Source: Noviherbaspirillum soli (lineage in GTDB: Bacteria; Pseudomonadota; Gammaproteobacteria; Burkholderiales; Burkholderiaceae_D). From it: a stretch of DNA of 64,000 bases. The notes beneath the pieces are model-generated. The model saw only the letters and a program-made list of their open reading frames with translations. It ran no database searches and was not told the DNA's origin. Below, in pieces: positions 35,639 through 45,035 of the stretch. Location: assembly GCF_015352955.1 (NCBI RefSeq), contig NZ_JACYOX010000007.1, positions 1 to 64,000 of the forward strand. The letters run 5' to 3'. Numbering within the stretch: the first letter of the stretch is position 1; each line of letters begins with the position of its first letter. The translations under genes and the position numbers were made by a program.

Positions 35639-38167
35639 ATGAAAATCGTCGTTATCGGCCACGGCATGGTGGGTCACAAGTTTCTCGAGAGCCTGGATGC
35701 GTCGGGCATCGGCCATGCCGAAGTCACGGTGCTGTGCGAGGAGCCGCGCGCGGCCTATGACCGGGTGCATCTGTCCGAATTCTTTGCCGGCAAGTCGGCG
35801 GACGATCTGTCGCTGGTGTCGCCCGGCTTCTTCGACCGCGACAACCTGCTGCTGAACCTCAACACCCGCGCCACCGCGATCGACCGCGCCGCGCGCACCG
35901 TCGCCGTCGCCAGCGGCGAGGTGCTGGACTATGACAAGCTCATCATCGCCACTGGCTCGGCGCCCTTCGTGCCGCCGGTGCCGGGCAGGGAGCGTCGCGA
36001 CTGCTTCGTGTACCGCACCATCGAGGACCTGGAAGCGATGCTGGAATGCGGCAGCCGCGCCAGGAGCGGCGTGGTGGTCGGCGGCGGCCTGCTGGGCCTG
36101 GAATGCGCCAAGGCGCTGCGCGACATGCGGCTGCAGACCCATGTAGTGGAGTTCGCGCCGCGTTTGATGGCGGTGCAGGTCGACGAGCTCGGCGGCCGCG
36201 TGCTCAGGAAACGCATCGAGGAACTCGGCGTGGCGGTGCATACGCAGAAGAACACGCTGGAAATCGTCGATGGCGAGAGCGCCGCCCACCGCATGGTGTT
36301 CGCCGATGGCAGCCATCTGGAAACCGACATGATCGTGTTCTCCGCCGGCATCCGGCCGCGCGACGAACTGGCGCGCCAGTGCGGCCTGGAAGTCGGCCCG
36401 CGCGGCGGCATCGTGATCGACAATGGCTGCCGCACTTCCGACCCCGACATCTACGCCATCGGCGAATGCGCGCTGTGGAATGGCCAGCTGTTCGGACTGG
36501 TCGCGCCCGGCTACGAGATGGCCCGCATCGCCGCCAGGCAGCTGGCAGGCGAAGCCGCCGAGTTCGCCGGCGCCGACATGAGCACCAAGCTGAAGCTGAT
36601 GGGCGTGGACGTGGCCAGCATCGGCGACGCGATGGGCAACACCGCCGGCAGCCGCGCCTACCAGTTCACCGACGAGCGCAAGCAGGTCTACAAGAAGATC
36701 GTGGTGTCCGGATGCGGCAAGCATCTGCTGGGCGCGGTGCTGGTGGGCGATGCCGCCGAATACGGCACGCTGCTGCAGATGGCGCTGAACCGGATCGAAC
36801 TGCCCGAGGATCCCGAATTCCTGATCCTGCCGCAGGGCGATGGCAAGGCAAGGCCCGGCCTGGGCGTGGACGCGCTGCCCGACAGCGCCCAGATCTGCTC
36901 CTGCAACAACGTCTCCAAGGGCGACCTGTGCGCAGCGGTTGCCGCCGGCGCCACCAGCATCGGCGAACTCAAGTCCTGCACCAGGGCCGGCACCGCCTGC
37001 GGCGGCTGCGTGCCGCTGGTGACCCAGGTGATGAAGGCCGAGATGAAGAAGCAGGGACTGGCCGTCAACAACCACCTGTGCGAGCACTTTGCCCATTCGC
37101 GCCAGGAGCTGTACCACCTGGTGCGTGTGGAGAAGATCCGGACCTTCGATGCGCTGCTGGCCAGCCACGGCCAGGGCCTGGGCTGCGACATCTGCAAGCC
37201 GGTGGCGGCCAATATCCTGGCTTCCTGCTGGAATGACTTCGTGCTGAAGAAGGAGCATGCCGGCCTGCAGGACTCGAACGACTACTTCCTCGGCAATATC
37301 CAGAAGGACGGCACCTATTCGGTGGTGCCGCGCATGCCGGGCGGCGAAGTCACGCCGGATGGCCTGATCGCGGTGGGCCAGGTGGCGAAGAAATACGGCC
37401 TCTATACCAAGATCACCGGCGGCCAGCGGGTCGACATGTTCGGCGCGCGGCTGGACCAGCTGCCGGCGATCTGGGAAGAGCTGATCGCCGCCGGCTTCGA
37501 GTCCGGCCATGCCTACGGCAAGTCGCTGCGCACCGTGAAGTCCTGCGTCGGCTCGACCTGGTGCCGCTATGGCGTCGACGACAGCGTGGGCCTGGCGATC
37601 GAACTGGAGAATCGCTACAAGGGCCTGCGGGCGCCGCACAAGATCAAGTTCGGCGTCTCCGGCTGCACCCGCGAATGCGCCGAGGCGCAGGGCAAGGACG
37701 TCGGCATCATCGCCACCGACAAGGGATGGAACCTGTACGTCTGCGGCAACGGCGGCATGAAGCCGCGCCATGCCGAGCTGATCGCCTCCGACCTGTCGAA
37801 GGCCGACCTGGTGAAATACATCGACCGCTTCCTGATGTTTTACGTCCGCACCGCGGACCGGCTGCAGCGCACCAGCGTCTGGCGCGACAACCTCGAAGGC
37901 GGCCTGGACTATTTGAAGGACGTGGTCATCAGGGACAAGCTCAATATCGCCGCCGAGCTGGAAGCCGACATGCAGCACATCGTCGACACCTATGCGTGCG
38001 AGTGGAAGAACGCGGTGACCGATCCCGAGACCCGCAAGCGCTTCCGCCAGTTCGTCAACAGCGACCAGCGCGACCCGAACGTGGTGTTCGTCGAGGAGCG
38101 CGGCCAGATCCGCCCGGCCCGGCCCGACGAGCGCAAGGTTGTCATTCCCATCATAGAAGCCGCATAA
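35639..38167 (+). CDS. nirB: Assimilatory nitrite reductase, large subunit
   Basis: An 842-residue cytoplasmic enzyme that reduces nitrite to ammonia with NADH. AAGGAAAACCT precedes the ATG. Domains in order: FAD/NAD-binding Rossmann folds (VIGHGMVGHKFLESL near the start; VVVGGGLLGLECAKALRDM), a BFD-like [2Fe-2S] domain with CSCNNVSKGDLCAAV and ARRAGTACGGCVPLV-type cysteines (about residues 420-470), a second pair of cysteines in LGCDICKP, then the sulfite/nitrite reductase fold. The siroheme/[4Fe-4S] cysteines are in SCVGSTWCRYGVDDS and VSGCTRECAEAQGKDVG. The next gene is nirD, nine bases downstream. Confidence 0.96.
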   Translation: MKIVVIGHGMVGHKFLESLDASGIGHAEVTVLCEEPRAAYDRVHLSEFFAGKSADDLSLVSPGFFDRDNLLLNLNTRATAIDRAARTVAVASGEVLDYDKLIIATGSAPFVPPVPGRERRDCFVYRTIEDLEAMLECGSRARSGVVVGGGLLGLECAKALRDMRLQTHVVEFAPRLMAVQVDELGGRVLRKRIEELGVAVHTQKNTLEIVDGESAAHRMVFADGSHLETDMIVFSAGIRPRDELARQCGLEVGPRGGIVIDNGCRTSDPDIYAIGECALWNGQLFGLVAPGYEMARIAARQLAGEAAEFAGADMSTKLKLMGVDVASIGDAMGNTAGSRAYQFTDERKQVYKKIVVSGCGKHLLGAVLVGDAAEYGTLLQMALNRIELPEDPEFLILPQGDGKARPGLGVDALPDSAQICSCNNVSKGDLCAAVAAGATSIGELKSCTRAGTACGGCVPLVTQVMKAEMKKQGLAVNNHLCEHFAHSRQELYHLVRVEKIRTFDALLASHGQGLGCDICKPVAANILASCWNDFVLKKEHAGLQDSNDYFLGNIQKDGTYSVVPRMPGGEVTPDGLIAVGQVAKKYGLYTKITGGQRVDMFGARLDQLPAIWEELIAAGFESGHAYGKSLRTVKSCVGSTWCRYGVDDSVGLAIELENRYKGLRAPHKIKFGVSGCTRECAEAQGKDVGIIATDKGWNLYVCGNGGMKPRHAELIASDLSKADLVKYIDRFLMFYVRTADRLQRTSVWRDNLEGGLDYLKDVVIRDKLNIAAELEADMQHIVDTYACEWKNAVTDPETRKRFRQFVNSDQRDPNVVFVEERGQIRPARPDERKVVIPIIEAA

Positions 38168-38176
38168 GGAGCAAGC

Positions 38177-38524
38177 ATGTCCACGCCATCCCAAGCACTG
38201 AACTGGAGTCCCGTCTGCACGCTGGACGACATCGCGCCCAATACCGGCATCTGCGCCCTGGTCAACGACCGCCATGTGGCCGTGTTCCATGTCACCGGCG
38301 AGGCCGGCTCCCTGTTCGCCATCGACAACTACGACCCCAACGCGCAAGCCAGCGTGCTCTCGCGCGGCCTGATCGGCAGCCTGGGCGAGCGCATCGTGGT
38401 TGCCTCGCCGATCTACAAGCACCATTTCGACCTGCAGAGCGGCGAATGCCTGGAAGCGCCCGAGAACTCGGTCAATGCCTACGCGGTGCGGGTGGAAGAC
38501 CGCGTGGTGCATGTCGCGCTGTAA
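38177..38524 (+). CDS. nirD: Nitrite reductase small subunit
   Basis: A 115-residue Rieske-like small subunit. Motifs NWSPVCTLDDIAPNTGICALVNDRHVAVFHVTG, AIDNYDPNAQASVLSRGLIGSLGERIVVASPIYKHHFDLQSGECLE and VNAYAVRVEDRVVHVAL are typical of NirD, which keeps the Rieske fold but lacks the usual Cys/His cluster ligands. It follows nirB by nine bases with GGAGCAAGC before the ATG, so both are made from one transcript. Confidence 0.95.
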   Translation: MSTPSQALNWSPVCTLDDIAPNTGICALVNDRHVAVFHVTGEAGSLFAIDNYDPNAQASVLSRGLIGSLGERIVVASPIYKHHFDLQSGECLEAPENSVNAYAVRVEDRVVHVAL

Positions 38525-38583
38525 CCCGGACTGACTCATCCCATCAACATCCCGTACCTGCTGCAGTCTTTTAAGGAATCATC

Positions 38584-39396
38584 ATGGCTTACCTGGCGCC
38601 CTCGGAATTCGTGACCAAAATGGTCGATGCCGGCGAATCGAAAATCTTCATGGCCACCCGCGATGCGCTGATCCGCGCCTACATGGCCGGCGCCATCCTT
38701 GCGCTGGCCGCCGTATTCGCCGTCACCGTGTCGGTGCAGACCGGCTATCCCATCATCGGCGCCATCCTGTTCCCGGTGGGCTTCTGCATGCTGTACCTGC
38801 TTGGCTTCGACCTGCTGACCGGCGTGTTCGTGCTGACCCCGCTGGCCCTGATAGACAAGCGGCCCGGCGTGACCCTGGGCGGCGTGCTGAAGAACTGGGG
38901 CATCGTCTTCCTCGGCAATTTCCTGGGCGCGGTCACGGTGGCGGTATTGATGGCCATCGTCTTCACCAACGGCTTCTCGACCGAGCCGAGCAAGGTGGGC
39001 CATGCGATCGGCGTGATCGGCGAGTCGCGTACCCTGGGCTACGCCCAGTTCGGCGCCGCCGGCATGCTCACGCTGTTCGTGCGCGGCATGCTGTGCAACT
39101 GGATGGTATCGACCGGCGTGGTCGGCGCGATGATCTCCACCACCGTTGGCGGCAAGGTGATCGCGATGTGGATGCCCATCATGCTGTTCTTCGGCATGGC
39201 CTTCGAGCATTCGGTGGTCAACATGTTCCTGTTTCCATCGGGCCTTCTGATGGGGGGTAACTTCTCGCTGCTTGATTACCTGATCTGGAACGAGATTCCG
39301 ACTGTGCTGGGGAATCTGGTGGGTGGGCTGGCGTTTACCGGGTTGACGCTGTATGCGACGCATATCAAGACTGCGCCGAAGCGGACGTTCAACTGA
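38584..39396 (+). CDS. nirC: Formate/nitrite transporter (FocA/NirC family)
   Basis: A 270-residue membrane protein with six helices. SEFVTKMVDAGESK, AYMAGAILALAAVFAVT, GFCMLYLLGFDLLTGVFVLTPLALIDKR and LFVRGMLCNWMVSTGV are the pore-lining and signature segments of the FNT family, and WMPIMLFFGMAFEHSVVNMFLFP is the second half signature. As the third gene after nirBD, nitrite is the likely substrate, supplying the reductase or removing excess. Confidence 0.93.
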   Translation: MAYLAPSEFVTKMVDAGESKIFMATRDALIRAYMAGAILALAAVFAVTVSVQTGYPIIGAILFPVGFCMLYLLGFDLLTGVFVLTPLALIDKRPGVTLGGVLKNWGIVFLGNFLGAVTVAVLMAIVFTNGFSTEPSKVGHAIGVIGESRTLGYAQFGAAGMLTLFVRGMLCNWMVSTGVVGAMISTTVGGKVIAMWMPIMLFFGMAFEHSVVNMFLFPSGLLMGGNFSLLDYLIWNEIPTVLGNLVGGLAFTGLTLYATHIKTAPKRTFN

Positions 39397-39445
39397 GGGC
39401 AGGGACAGTTGCCTTTGAAGCGGACGTTGCGGTTCAGCGAGCGTA

Positions 39446-39474
39446 GCCTGGGTTGAGCGAAGCGAAACCCGGGC
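39446..39474. repeat. REP-like palindrome downstream of nirC
   Basis: GCCTGGGTT and AACCCGGGC flank GAGCGAAGCGA and form a 9-bp hairpin with one G-T pair. The sequence resembles the dispersed GTAGCCTGGGT...GCGAAACCCGGG type of REP element seen in betaproteobacteria. It lies between convergent nirC and the ATP-grasp gene and may stabilise or end transcripts. GAAGCGGACGTT occurs twice nearby (39378-39389, 39417-39428). Confidence 0.65.
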
Positions 39475-39549
39475 AGTTTGGCGTTGCAGTTGCCCTCGGT
39501 GGCCCATCCAGCCATGCAATGGCACACCAACGCCTCAAGCCAGGCTCCC

Positions 39550-40581
39550 TCACCGCATCGCCTGCGTGTGATCCGGAAAGGCATTCGCATCGATGCTGAC
39601 AGGACGTACGCGCTTGGCTTCCAGCGGCGCGCACTGGCCATCGCGCAGCAGCTCCAGCACCAGCCGGGCCGGGTTGTGTCCGACCGACTGGCGCATCCCG
39701 GCATGGGAGACCGTGATGCGCGGATTGACTTCCAGCACGACCGGGCCTTCCGTGCTCATGATGAAGTCGATGCCCACATAACCCCACAGGCCGGGCACTG
39801 CGGCCATGACCTGTTCCGCCAGCGCCCTGGTTTCGCGCTGCATGCCGTCGACGCCGCTGACCGTGCTGCCGAGGTAATGCAGCTGGTTGTCAAACACCGC
39901 CATGCGCTGTTCATTGACGCTCATCAGCAAGGCCTGGCCGTCTGCGCATACCATCGAGATGCTGCGCGGCTTGCCGTGTATATATGGCTGCATTACATAG
40001 CGCGCCGGGTCGTGCTCGGCGATCCAGGCGCGGGCGGCGTCGCGGTCCGGAAAGATGCGGGTGTCGCTGCAGCCGGCGCCGTCATCCGGCTTGACGACCC
40101 AGCCGCCGCCGGCATCGCTCTGCGTCGATGCCGGCGCCTCGTCCAGCCGGAAGGTATCGACCACCGGCAGGCCGGCCGCGCGCAGGCGGCGCGCGGTCTC
40201 GTGCTTGCTGGCGAAGATGGCGACCGCGTCGGGACGGCAGCCGATCAGCAGGCGGTCATGGCGCAGGATGTCGGCCGATGCCAACCCCAGCGCGCCGGCT
40301 GACTCGGGCGCCACCGGCCATGCCGCATCGGCCTCGGACAGGCAGCCCGCCAGCGCAGCCATGGCCTGGTCCGATGTGCATGAGATCACGTTGGCCGATG
40401 CCGGCAGATGCAGCGCGGGAAGCGCGGCGTCGCGCAGCAGCGTGACCTCCACCCGCGGCAGGCGGCACAGGTCGCCGATCAGGGCCTGCAGCGCGCGGTC
40501 TGCCGAAAAGCCTGCGGCCGACAGCAGGCCATGCGCGTTTCCGTAATGCGCAGTCTGGTGGTCGTAGGCCAGTATCTTCAC
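39550..40581 (-). CDS. ATP-grasp ligase (COG1821/MfnD-like)
   Basis: A 343-residue cytoplasmic protein with a GTG start at 40581 preceded by GAGG. The ATP-grasp core shows ASKHETARRLRAAGLPVVDTFRL (first ATP-binding strand), GGWVVKPDDGAGCSDTRIF (glycine-rich loop), YVMQPYIHGKPRSISMVCADGQ and VVLEVNPRITVSHAGMR (metal-binding Glu/Asn). It resembles COG1821 ligases, such as the tyramine-glutamate ligase of methanofuran synthesis and the similar protein in methylotroph cofactor clusters. It is on the same strand as, and just downstream of, the xoxJ/xoxG/xoxF genes. A role in methylofuran-type cofactor synthesis for one-carbon oxidation is inferred. Confidence 0.75.
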   Translation of the reverse strand: MKILAYDHQTAHYGNAHGLLSAAGFSADRALQALIGDLCRLPRVEVTLLRDAALPALHLPASANVISCTSDQAMAALAGCLSEADAAWPVAPESAGALGLASADILRHDRLLIGCRPDAVAIFASKHETARRLRAAGLPVVDTFRLDEAPASTQSDAGGGWVVKPDDGAGCSDTRIFPDRDAARAWIAEHDPARYVMQPYIHGKPRSISMVCADGQALLMSVNEQRMAVFDNQLHYLGSTVSGVDGMQRETRALAEQVMAAVPGLWGYVGIDFIMSTEGPVVLEVNPRITVSHAGMRQSVGHNPARLVLELLRDGQCAPLEAKRVRPVSIDANAFPDHTQAMR

Positions 40582-40633
40582 AATGCCTCGTCAGAAAAGG
40601 ACGCGCGACACGAGCAGCATGAGCGGCAGGCGC

Positions 40634-41362
40634 CTAGCTCTTGGTGCCGCTGAAGGTCATGGTTTCTTCGATCAGTGCCGCGCCGGCGCCGTCCTTTCCG
40701 GCGGGCGCAGCGCCAGGCACCGTCGCGCTCAGCCGGTACACCGAGCCGGGCACCGCATCGCTCAGGATGAACACATACTGCTTGCCCAGGAACTTGGGCA
40801 TCTTCCCGGCCATCGGGTCGTCCAGGTAGGGCTGGATAACCACTTTCCGGCCGCGCACCTGGCGGCCGTCGTAATCCACGGTCACGTCCTCGACGCGGGC
40901 ATGTTCAGCCAGCGCCATGCGGATGCGCTTGCGGAAATAGCTGGTGGAGCCGCCGGTCAGGCGCTTCATTTCGGCGATGTCGCGCTCCAGGAATCCCAGC
41001 AGGGCCGGGTTGCCCTGCGCTTCCTGCACGGCCGGAATCGGAAGCTGCCGTTCGCCATGCAGGAATTCGGAAGACACCCTGGCGCTGCCATCGCCGTTTT
41101 TCGCGGCGACGTCGATCAGCACCTCGTCGCTGAAGCCGGCGCCCTCGGCATCCTGTCGCACATACCGGTATCGCAGCACCTTGGGCGCGGCGACGTTCTG
41201 CAGGTGGCTGGTCTGGAACAGCAGCTTTTCCGCGGCGGTGATGTCCTGCGCCGTCGCGCTGCCGGCCGCAAGCGCCATCGCGGCGGTGGCCAGGAAGGCG
41301 GCCATCGCCGCGCGGGCAGGCCGCGGCAATGGCCGCGGCATCAAGCAGGTATGCGTGTTCAT
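40634..41362 (-). CDS. Exported protein of the XoxF cluster, function unknown
   Basis: A 242-residue protein; the ATG follows AGGGAGAACGG. Signal peptide (RAAMAAFLATAAMALAAGSATA, cut before QDITAAEKL). The mature part has mixed alpha/beta character (SHLQNVAAPKVLRYRYVRQDAEGAGFSDEVLIDV, GRQVRGRKVVIQPYLDDPMAGKMPKFLGKQYVFILSDAVPGSVY) and no cysteine motif or haem site. I do not recognise the family. It sits between the substrate-binding-like XoxJ protein (41411) and the ATP-grasp gene, all on the minus strand, so a periplasmic role linked to methanol oxidation is likely but unproven. Confidence 0.75.
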   Translation of the reverse strand: MNTHTCLMPRPLPRPARAAMAAFLATAAMALAAGSATAQDITAAEKLLFQTSHLQNVAAPKVLRYRYVRQDAEGAGFSDEVLIDVAAKNGDGSARVSSEFLHGERQLPIPAVQEAQGNPALLGFLERDIAEMKRLTGGSTSYFRKRIRMALAEHARVEDVTVDYDGRQVRGRKVVIQPYLDDPMAGKMPKFLGKQYVFILSDAVPGSVYRLSATVPGAAPAGKDGAGAALIEETMTFSGTKS

Positions 41363-41410
41363 TGGCCGTTCTCCCTATCGTTCCCGGCTGTGCGCCGTTG
41401 TCAACGCGGC

Positions 41411-42322
41411 TTATTTCTGGTCCAGCGGCAAGAGCGGCACGCCATACTCCTTCAGTATGGCCTCGATCTCCGGCCCGCTGCTGGCGATCAGGCCATTGAT
41501 CCGGTCGCGCAGCGCCTTGTCGCCATGCCGCACCGCCATGGCGATGCTGAAGTCGAAGCGCACGCCGTTCTTGTCCGGCGGCATGAAGGGCACCACCGCG
41601 ATCGGCGCGGCATCGGCCTTTTTCGCGAAGTAGCCGACGATGGGGCCCCAGGCGATCGCCACATCCAGCGCGCCGCTGGCCAGGTCGCGGTCAATCACCT
41701 GGCCCGGATACTGGTCGGGGTCGCCGGTCTGGTGCTGGTAGGACACCATCTGGTCGATCAGCCCGTTGTTGAGCAGCCAGTCCACGGCCGGCGTCCTGGC
41801 GAAGGCGCCGATGCGCAGCTTCTGCCTGCGCTCGGGCGGCAGCCTGGCGAGGTCTTCCGGGGTAGCCACATCGTCCAGCCCGCGGCCTTTCACGTAAGCC
41901 AGCGCATACGTCGAATGATAATAAGGCCTGGTCGTCAGGCCCATCTCGAAATCCGTGGATACGCCGGTCACGAGGTCGCACTTGTACTGGTCGCTGTCGG
42001 GCAGCTTGGCGCGCAGGGTATTGCGGATGAAGCCCATGCGCTGCGGATACCAGGTATGTTCCAGCTTCCAGCCCAGCTTGCCGGCGAGCAGTTCGGCAAT
42101 CCGGTTCTCGAAGCCGCGCCCTTCCTTGTCGGACAGCGGCAGGTTGTTGGGGTCCTGGCAGACGCGCAGCACCTTGTCCCTGTCGTACCGCTCGTCCATG
42201 CCGCCTGCTGCTGAAGGAGTGGTCGCCTGCGCCGCGGCGCTGCCAAGCGCCAGGGCAAGCAGCACGCCTGCCGCAGCACGCGCCGGCAAGGCAGGGAGCC
42301 TGTTACCGCCATCGCGTCGCAT
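41411..42322 (-). CDS. xoxJ: Quinoprotein dehydrogenase-associated binding protein (MxaJ/XoxJ)
   Basis: A 303-residue periplasmic protein of the solute-binding fold. The N-terminal signal contains AGVLLALALGSAAAQA. The family block is DKVLRVCQDPNNLPLSDKEGRGFENRIAELLAGKLGWKLEHTWYPQRMGFIRNTL, then CDLVTGVSTDFEMGLTTRPYYHSTYALAYVKGRGL and LDVAIAWGPIVGYFAKK. MxaJ/XoxJ proteins are thought to assist maturation or interaction of PQQ methanol dehydrogenases. The start at 42322 is four bases from the stop of the cytochrome gene (42326), so they are translationally coupled. Confidence 0.9.
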   Translation of the reverse strand: MRRDGGNRLPALPARAAAGVLLALALGSAAAQATTPSAAGGMDERYDRDKVLRVCQDPNNLPLSDKEGRGFENRIAELLAGKLGWKLEHTWYPQRMGFIRNTLRAKLPDSDQYKCDLVTGVSTDFEMGLTTRPYYHSTYALAYVKGRGLDDVATPEDLARLPPERRQKLRIGAFARTPAVDWLLNNGLIDQMVSYQHQTGDPDQYPGQVIDRDLASGALDVAIAWGPIVGYFAKKADAAPIAVVPFMPPDKNGVRFDFSIAMAVRHGDKALRDRINGLIASSGPEIEAILKEYGVPLLPLDQK

Positions 42323-42325
42323 GGC

Positions 42326-42754
42326 TCATTTCTCCATGCTCTCGACCCGTCCCGGCTTGATCGCGCCGTCGGACCGGCCCTTCAGATACGCGTAGAGATT
42401 GTCGATGTTCTGCTTGACCTGCTCCGAGCCGCCGAAGTTGGGCATGCCCTTGTCCACGCGGCCGTTCAGCACGGTTTCCTTGAACTGGTCCTTGGACAGC
42501 ACCTTCAGGCTGTCGATCAGCGAAGGCCCGACCATGCCTTCCTGGTTGGCGCCGTGGCAGCGTTCGCATGCCATGGCGCGCCAGGTGCGCCAGCCCTTCA
42601 GGGTATTGGCGTCGACCTTGTTGCCGTCGACCACGGTATAGAGCTTGGCCCCGTCAGCCTGTTTGGCGCCGTCGGCTTGCGCCTGGACCTGGGAAGCAAG
42701 CAGGCCGGCCAGGCCCGCGATCACTGCTGCGACTGCCGTAATACGCAACCTCAT
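42326..42754 (-). CDS. xoxG: c-type cytochrome, electron acceptor of XoxF (XoxG-like)
   Basis: A 142-residue exported cytochrome. The ATG at 42754 follows AAGGAG; a TTG one codon upstream is unlikely. The signal peptide is MRLRITAVAAVIAGLAGLLASQVQAQA. One haem-binding motif CERCHG is in WRAMACERCHGANQEGMVGPSL, and Met in GRVDKGMPNFGG is the probable axial ligand. In XoxF clusters such cytochromes take electrons from the reduced PQQ enzyme. It lies directly between xoxF and xoxJ. Confidence 0.9.
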   Translation of the reverse strand: MRLRITAVAAVIAGLAGLLASQVQAQADGAKQADGAKLYTVVDGNKVDANTLKGWRTWRAMACERCHGANQEGMVGPSLIDSLKVLSKDQFKETVLNGRVDKGMPNFGGSEQVKQNIDNLYAYLKGRSDGAIKPGRVESMEK

Positions 42755-42819
42755 CAATATCTCCTTGTCGGGGAAGACCGGCAGCGGACTGCGCCGGACT
42801 TCCCTCGTTTCTTGTAAAG

Positions 42820-42840
42820 CGCCGGCCTGTGCGGCCGGCG
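42820..42840 (-). terminator. Hairpin after xoxF
   Basis: CGCCGGCC and GGCCGGCG pair around TGTGC, beginning eight bases after the xoxF stop on the minus strand. Only three T residues follow on the transcript (CTTTACAAG), so it may attenuate, or protect the abundant xoxF message, and not stop transcription fully before the cytochrome gene. Confidence 0.5.
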
Positions 42841-42847
42841 TCTTGCC

Positions 42848-44659
42848 TTAGGACTTGCCCGGCAGGGTGAACACGGTCAGCACGCCGCCCAGCTCGGTGT
42901 ACTTGGACAGCTCGCGGTAGCCGCCGACTGCGCCCAGGCCTTCATTGTCCTTCTCCAGCCCGGCCGCCATGCCGATGCCGGCCCAGCCGCCGATGCCGGA
43001 GAGCACGCCGATATACTGCTTGCCCTTGTATTCCCAGGTGGTGACGTTGCCGATGATGCCGGACGGCGTCTTGAACTTCCACAGTTCCTTGCCCTGGTTG
43101 TCCACGGCCTTGATGTAGCCTTCCAGCGTGCCGTAGAAGTTCACGTCGCCGGCGGTGGCCAGCGCGCCGCTCCAGACCGAGAATTTCTCGGGCTTGGACC
43201 AGACGATCTTGCCGGTGCCGGCATCCCAGGCGATGAAATTGCCCATGCCGCCATGGCTGTTGGGCGCCGGGTACATCGACAGCGTCGCGCCCACATACGG
43301 CTGGCCTGCGGTGTAGTCGACCTGGAACGGCTCATAGTCCATGCAGACGTGGTTGGTCGGCACGTAGAACAGGCCGGTCTTGGGCGAGTAGGAAGCGGGC
43401 TGCTGGTCCTTGGTGCCCAGGGCCGACGGGCAGACGCCCTTGGTGTTCACGTCAGGGCCATTTTGCGCGGTGCTGTACTTGGCCTGCACCACCGGACGCC
43501 CGGTCTTCATGTCGACATGGCTGGCCCAGTTAACCACCGGGTCATATTTCTCGGCCACCAGCAGTTCGCCGCTGACGCGGTCCATGGTGTAGGCGAAGCC
43601 GTTGCGGTCGAAGTGCACCAGGGCCTTGCGCGGCTTGCCCTTGACCTTGATGTCGGCCAGGATCATTTCATTGACGCCGTCATAGTCCCACTCGTCGTGC
43701 GGCGTCATCTGGTACACCCACTTGGCCATGCCGGTGTCGAGGTCGCGCGCGAAGATGGTCATGGACCACTTGTTGTCGCCCGGGCGCTGGCTCGGGTTCC
43801 AGGTGCTGGGGTTGCCGGTGCCGTAATAGACCAGGTTGGTTTCGGGGTCGTAGCTGTACCAGCCCCAGGTGGTGCCGCCGCCGATCTTCCACTGGTCGCC
43901 CTTCCAGGTCTTGATCGAGGAGTCCTTGCCGACCGGGGCCATCTTGCCGTCGGTCCAGGTCATGGTCTTGTCCGGGTCGATCAGCATTTCATTGTCGGGG
44001 CCGACGCTGTAGCCCTTCCAGACTTCCTTGCCGGTGGCGAGGTCATACGCCACCAGCCGGCCGCGCACGCCGAATTCGCCGCCGCTGATGCCGGTGATCA
44101 CCTTGTCCTTGAAGATATGCGGCGCATTGGTGTTGGTCTCGCCGATTTTCGGATCGCCATTCTTTACCTTCCACACTTCCTTGCCGGTCTTGGCGTCCAG
44201 CGCCACCAGCGTCGTGTCGGCCTGCTGCAGGATGATCTTGCCGTCGCCATAGGCCACGCCGCGGTTGACCGTGTCGCAGCACATCACCGGGATCACGGCC
44301 GCATCCTGCTTCGGTTCGTATTTCCACTTGATGCTCTGGTCCTCCAGGCTCAGCGCAAAGACCTTGTTGGGGAAGGGGCTGTGGACATACATCGTGTCGC
44401 CGATCACCAGCGGGCCGCCTTCATGGCCGCGCAGCACGCCGGTCGAGAATGTCCACGCGACCTGCAGGTTCTTCACGTTGCCCTTGTTGATCTGGGCGAG
44501 CGAACTGTAGCGATGGTTGGCGTTGTTACCCGCCTGCATTGTCCAGTTCTTCGGGCTTTTCGCCGCCTGCTGCAGATCCTCCGCGGCAACAGCGCTCCCC
44601 GTGGCCGATACCGCGCCCGCCAGCAACAGCAAATGCCTTAACCGTAAAGCTGAAACCAT
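42848..44659 (-). CDS. xoxF: Lanthanide-dependent methanol dehydrogenase XoxF
   Basis: A 603-residue periplasmic PQQ enzyme that oxidises methanol (and other short alcohols) and passes electrons to cytochrome c. AGGAGG precedes the ATG. Signal peptide, cut near AVAA/EDL. The fold is an eight-bladed PQQ propeller with W-docking motifs. The vicinal disulfide is [10 protein letters not shown]. The catalytic/metal Asp is in [11 protein letters not shown]: Asp324, followed by Asp326, and the extra Asp marks lanthanide-type XoxF over calcium-type MxaF, which has Ala there. GGEFGVRG and [10 protein letters not shown] hold the other metal ligands Glu and Asn. It leads the minus-strand xoxF-cytochrome-xoxJ unit. 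Confidence 0.97.
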   Translation of the reverse strand: MVSALRLRHLLLLAGAVSATGSAVAAEDLQQAAKSPKNWTMQAGNNANHRYSSLAQINKGNVKNLQVAWTFSTGVLRGHEGGPLVIGDTMYVHSPFPNKVFALSLEDQSIKWKYEPKQDAAVIPVMCCDTVNRGVAYGDGKIILQQADTTLVALDAKTGKEVWKVKNGDPKIGETNTNAPHIFKDKVITGISGGEFGVRGRLVAYDLATGKEVWKGYSVGPDNEMLIDPDKTMTWTDGKMAPVGKDSSIKTWKGDQWKIGGGTTWGWYSYDPETNLVYYGTGNPSTWNPSQRPGDNKWSMTIFARDLDTGMAKWVYQMTPHDEWDYDGVNEMILADIKVKGKPRKALVHFDRNGFAYTMDRVSGELLVAEKYDPVVNWASHVDMKTGRPVVQAKYSTAQNGPDVNTKGVCPSALGTKDQQPASYSPKTGLFYVPTNHVCMDYEPFQVDYTAGQPYVGATLSMYPAPNSHGGMGNFIAWDAGTGKIVWSKPEKFSVWSGALATAGDVNFYGTLEGYIKAVDNQGKELWKFKTPSGIIGNVTTWEYKGKQYIGVLSGIGGWAGIGMAAGLEKDNEGLGAVGGYRELSKYTELGGVLTVFTLPGKS

Positions 44660-45035
44660 GTCTGCCTCCTGTTGTATTCAAGCTTGTGCATCAACGTTGC
44701 GATCACTGTCGCCGGCCTGGCTACCGATCGCGTCCATCCCGGCAGGCATGGAGTAGCAGTTAGCATGCCAGTCCGGCAAGACGGGGACGAAAGGGGACAG
44801 CCGATGCGTCGGGCCGGCCGCATGCGGCGGGAGAGAGGGCGGTTGTCCCTCTAAATGAACAAGGCGGGCAAGCAATGTTCCAATTTCGTAGCGGATGCGT
44901 TGACGGCCGGCCTTCCTGCGGGGCGCACGGCGGCAGGTCGACTGGCATGGCGCTTGCAGCCGGTGTGTCGGGGTTTGCGCCGCCGGCGAAGGCCTCGCGC
45001 AACAGCCGGCACGGGCTCCGGAAAGGATGGTGGCG
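44660..45035. other. Divergent promoter region between xoxF and metallohydrolase 2 genes
   Basis: No gene recognised in about 375 bases. It must contain promoters for xoxF on the minus strand and for the relay operon on the plus strand. I found no clear operator. Confidence 0.45.

Noticed and set aside
35435-38539. Very long open frame on the minus strand opposite nirB/nirD
   Set aside because: It lies wholly antisense to recognised nirB and nirD, has low-complexity His/Ala/Gly/Asp composition and no family motif; high GC and codon bias explain the open frame.
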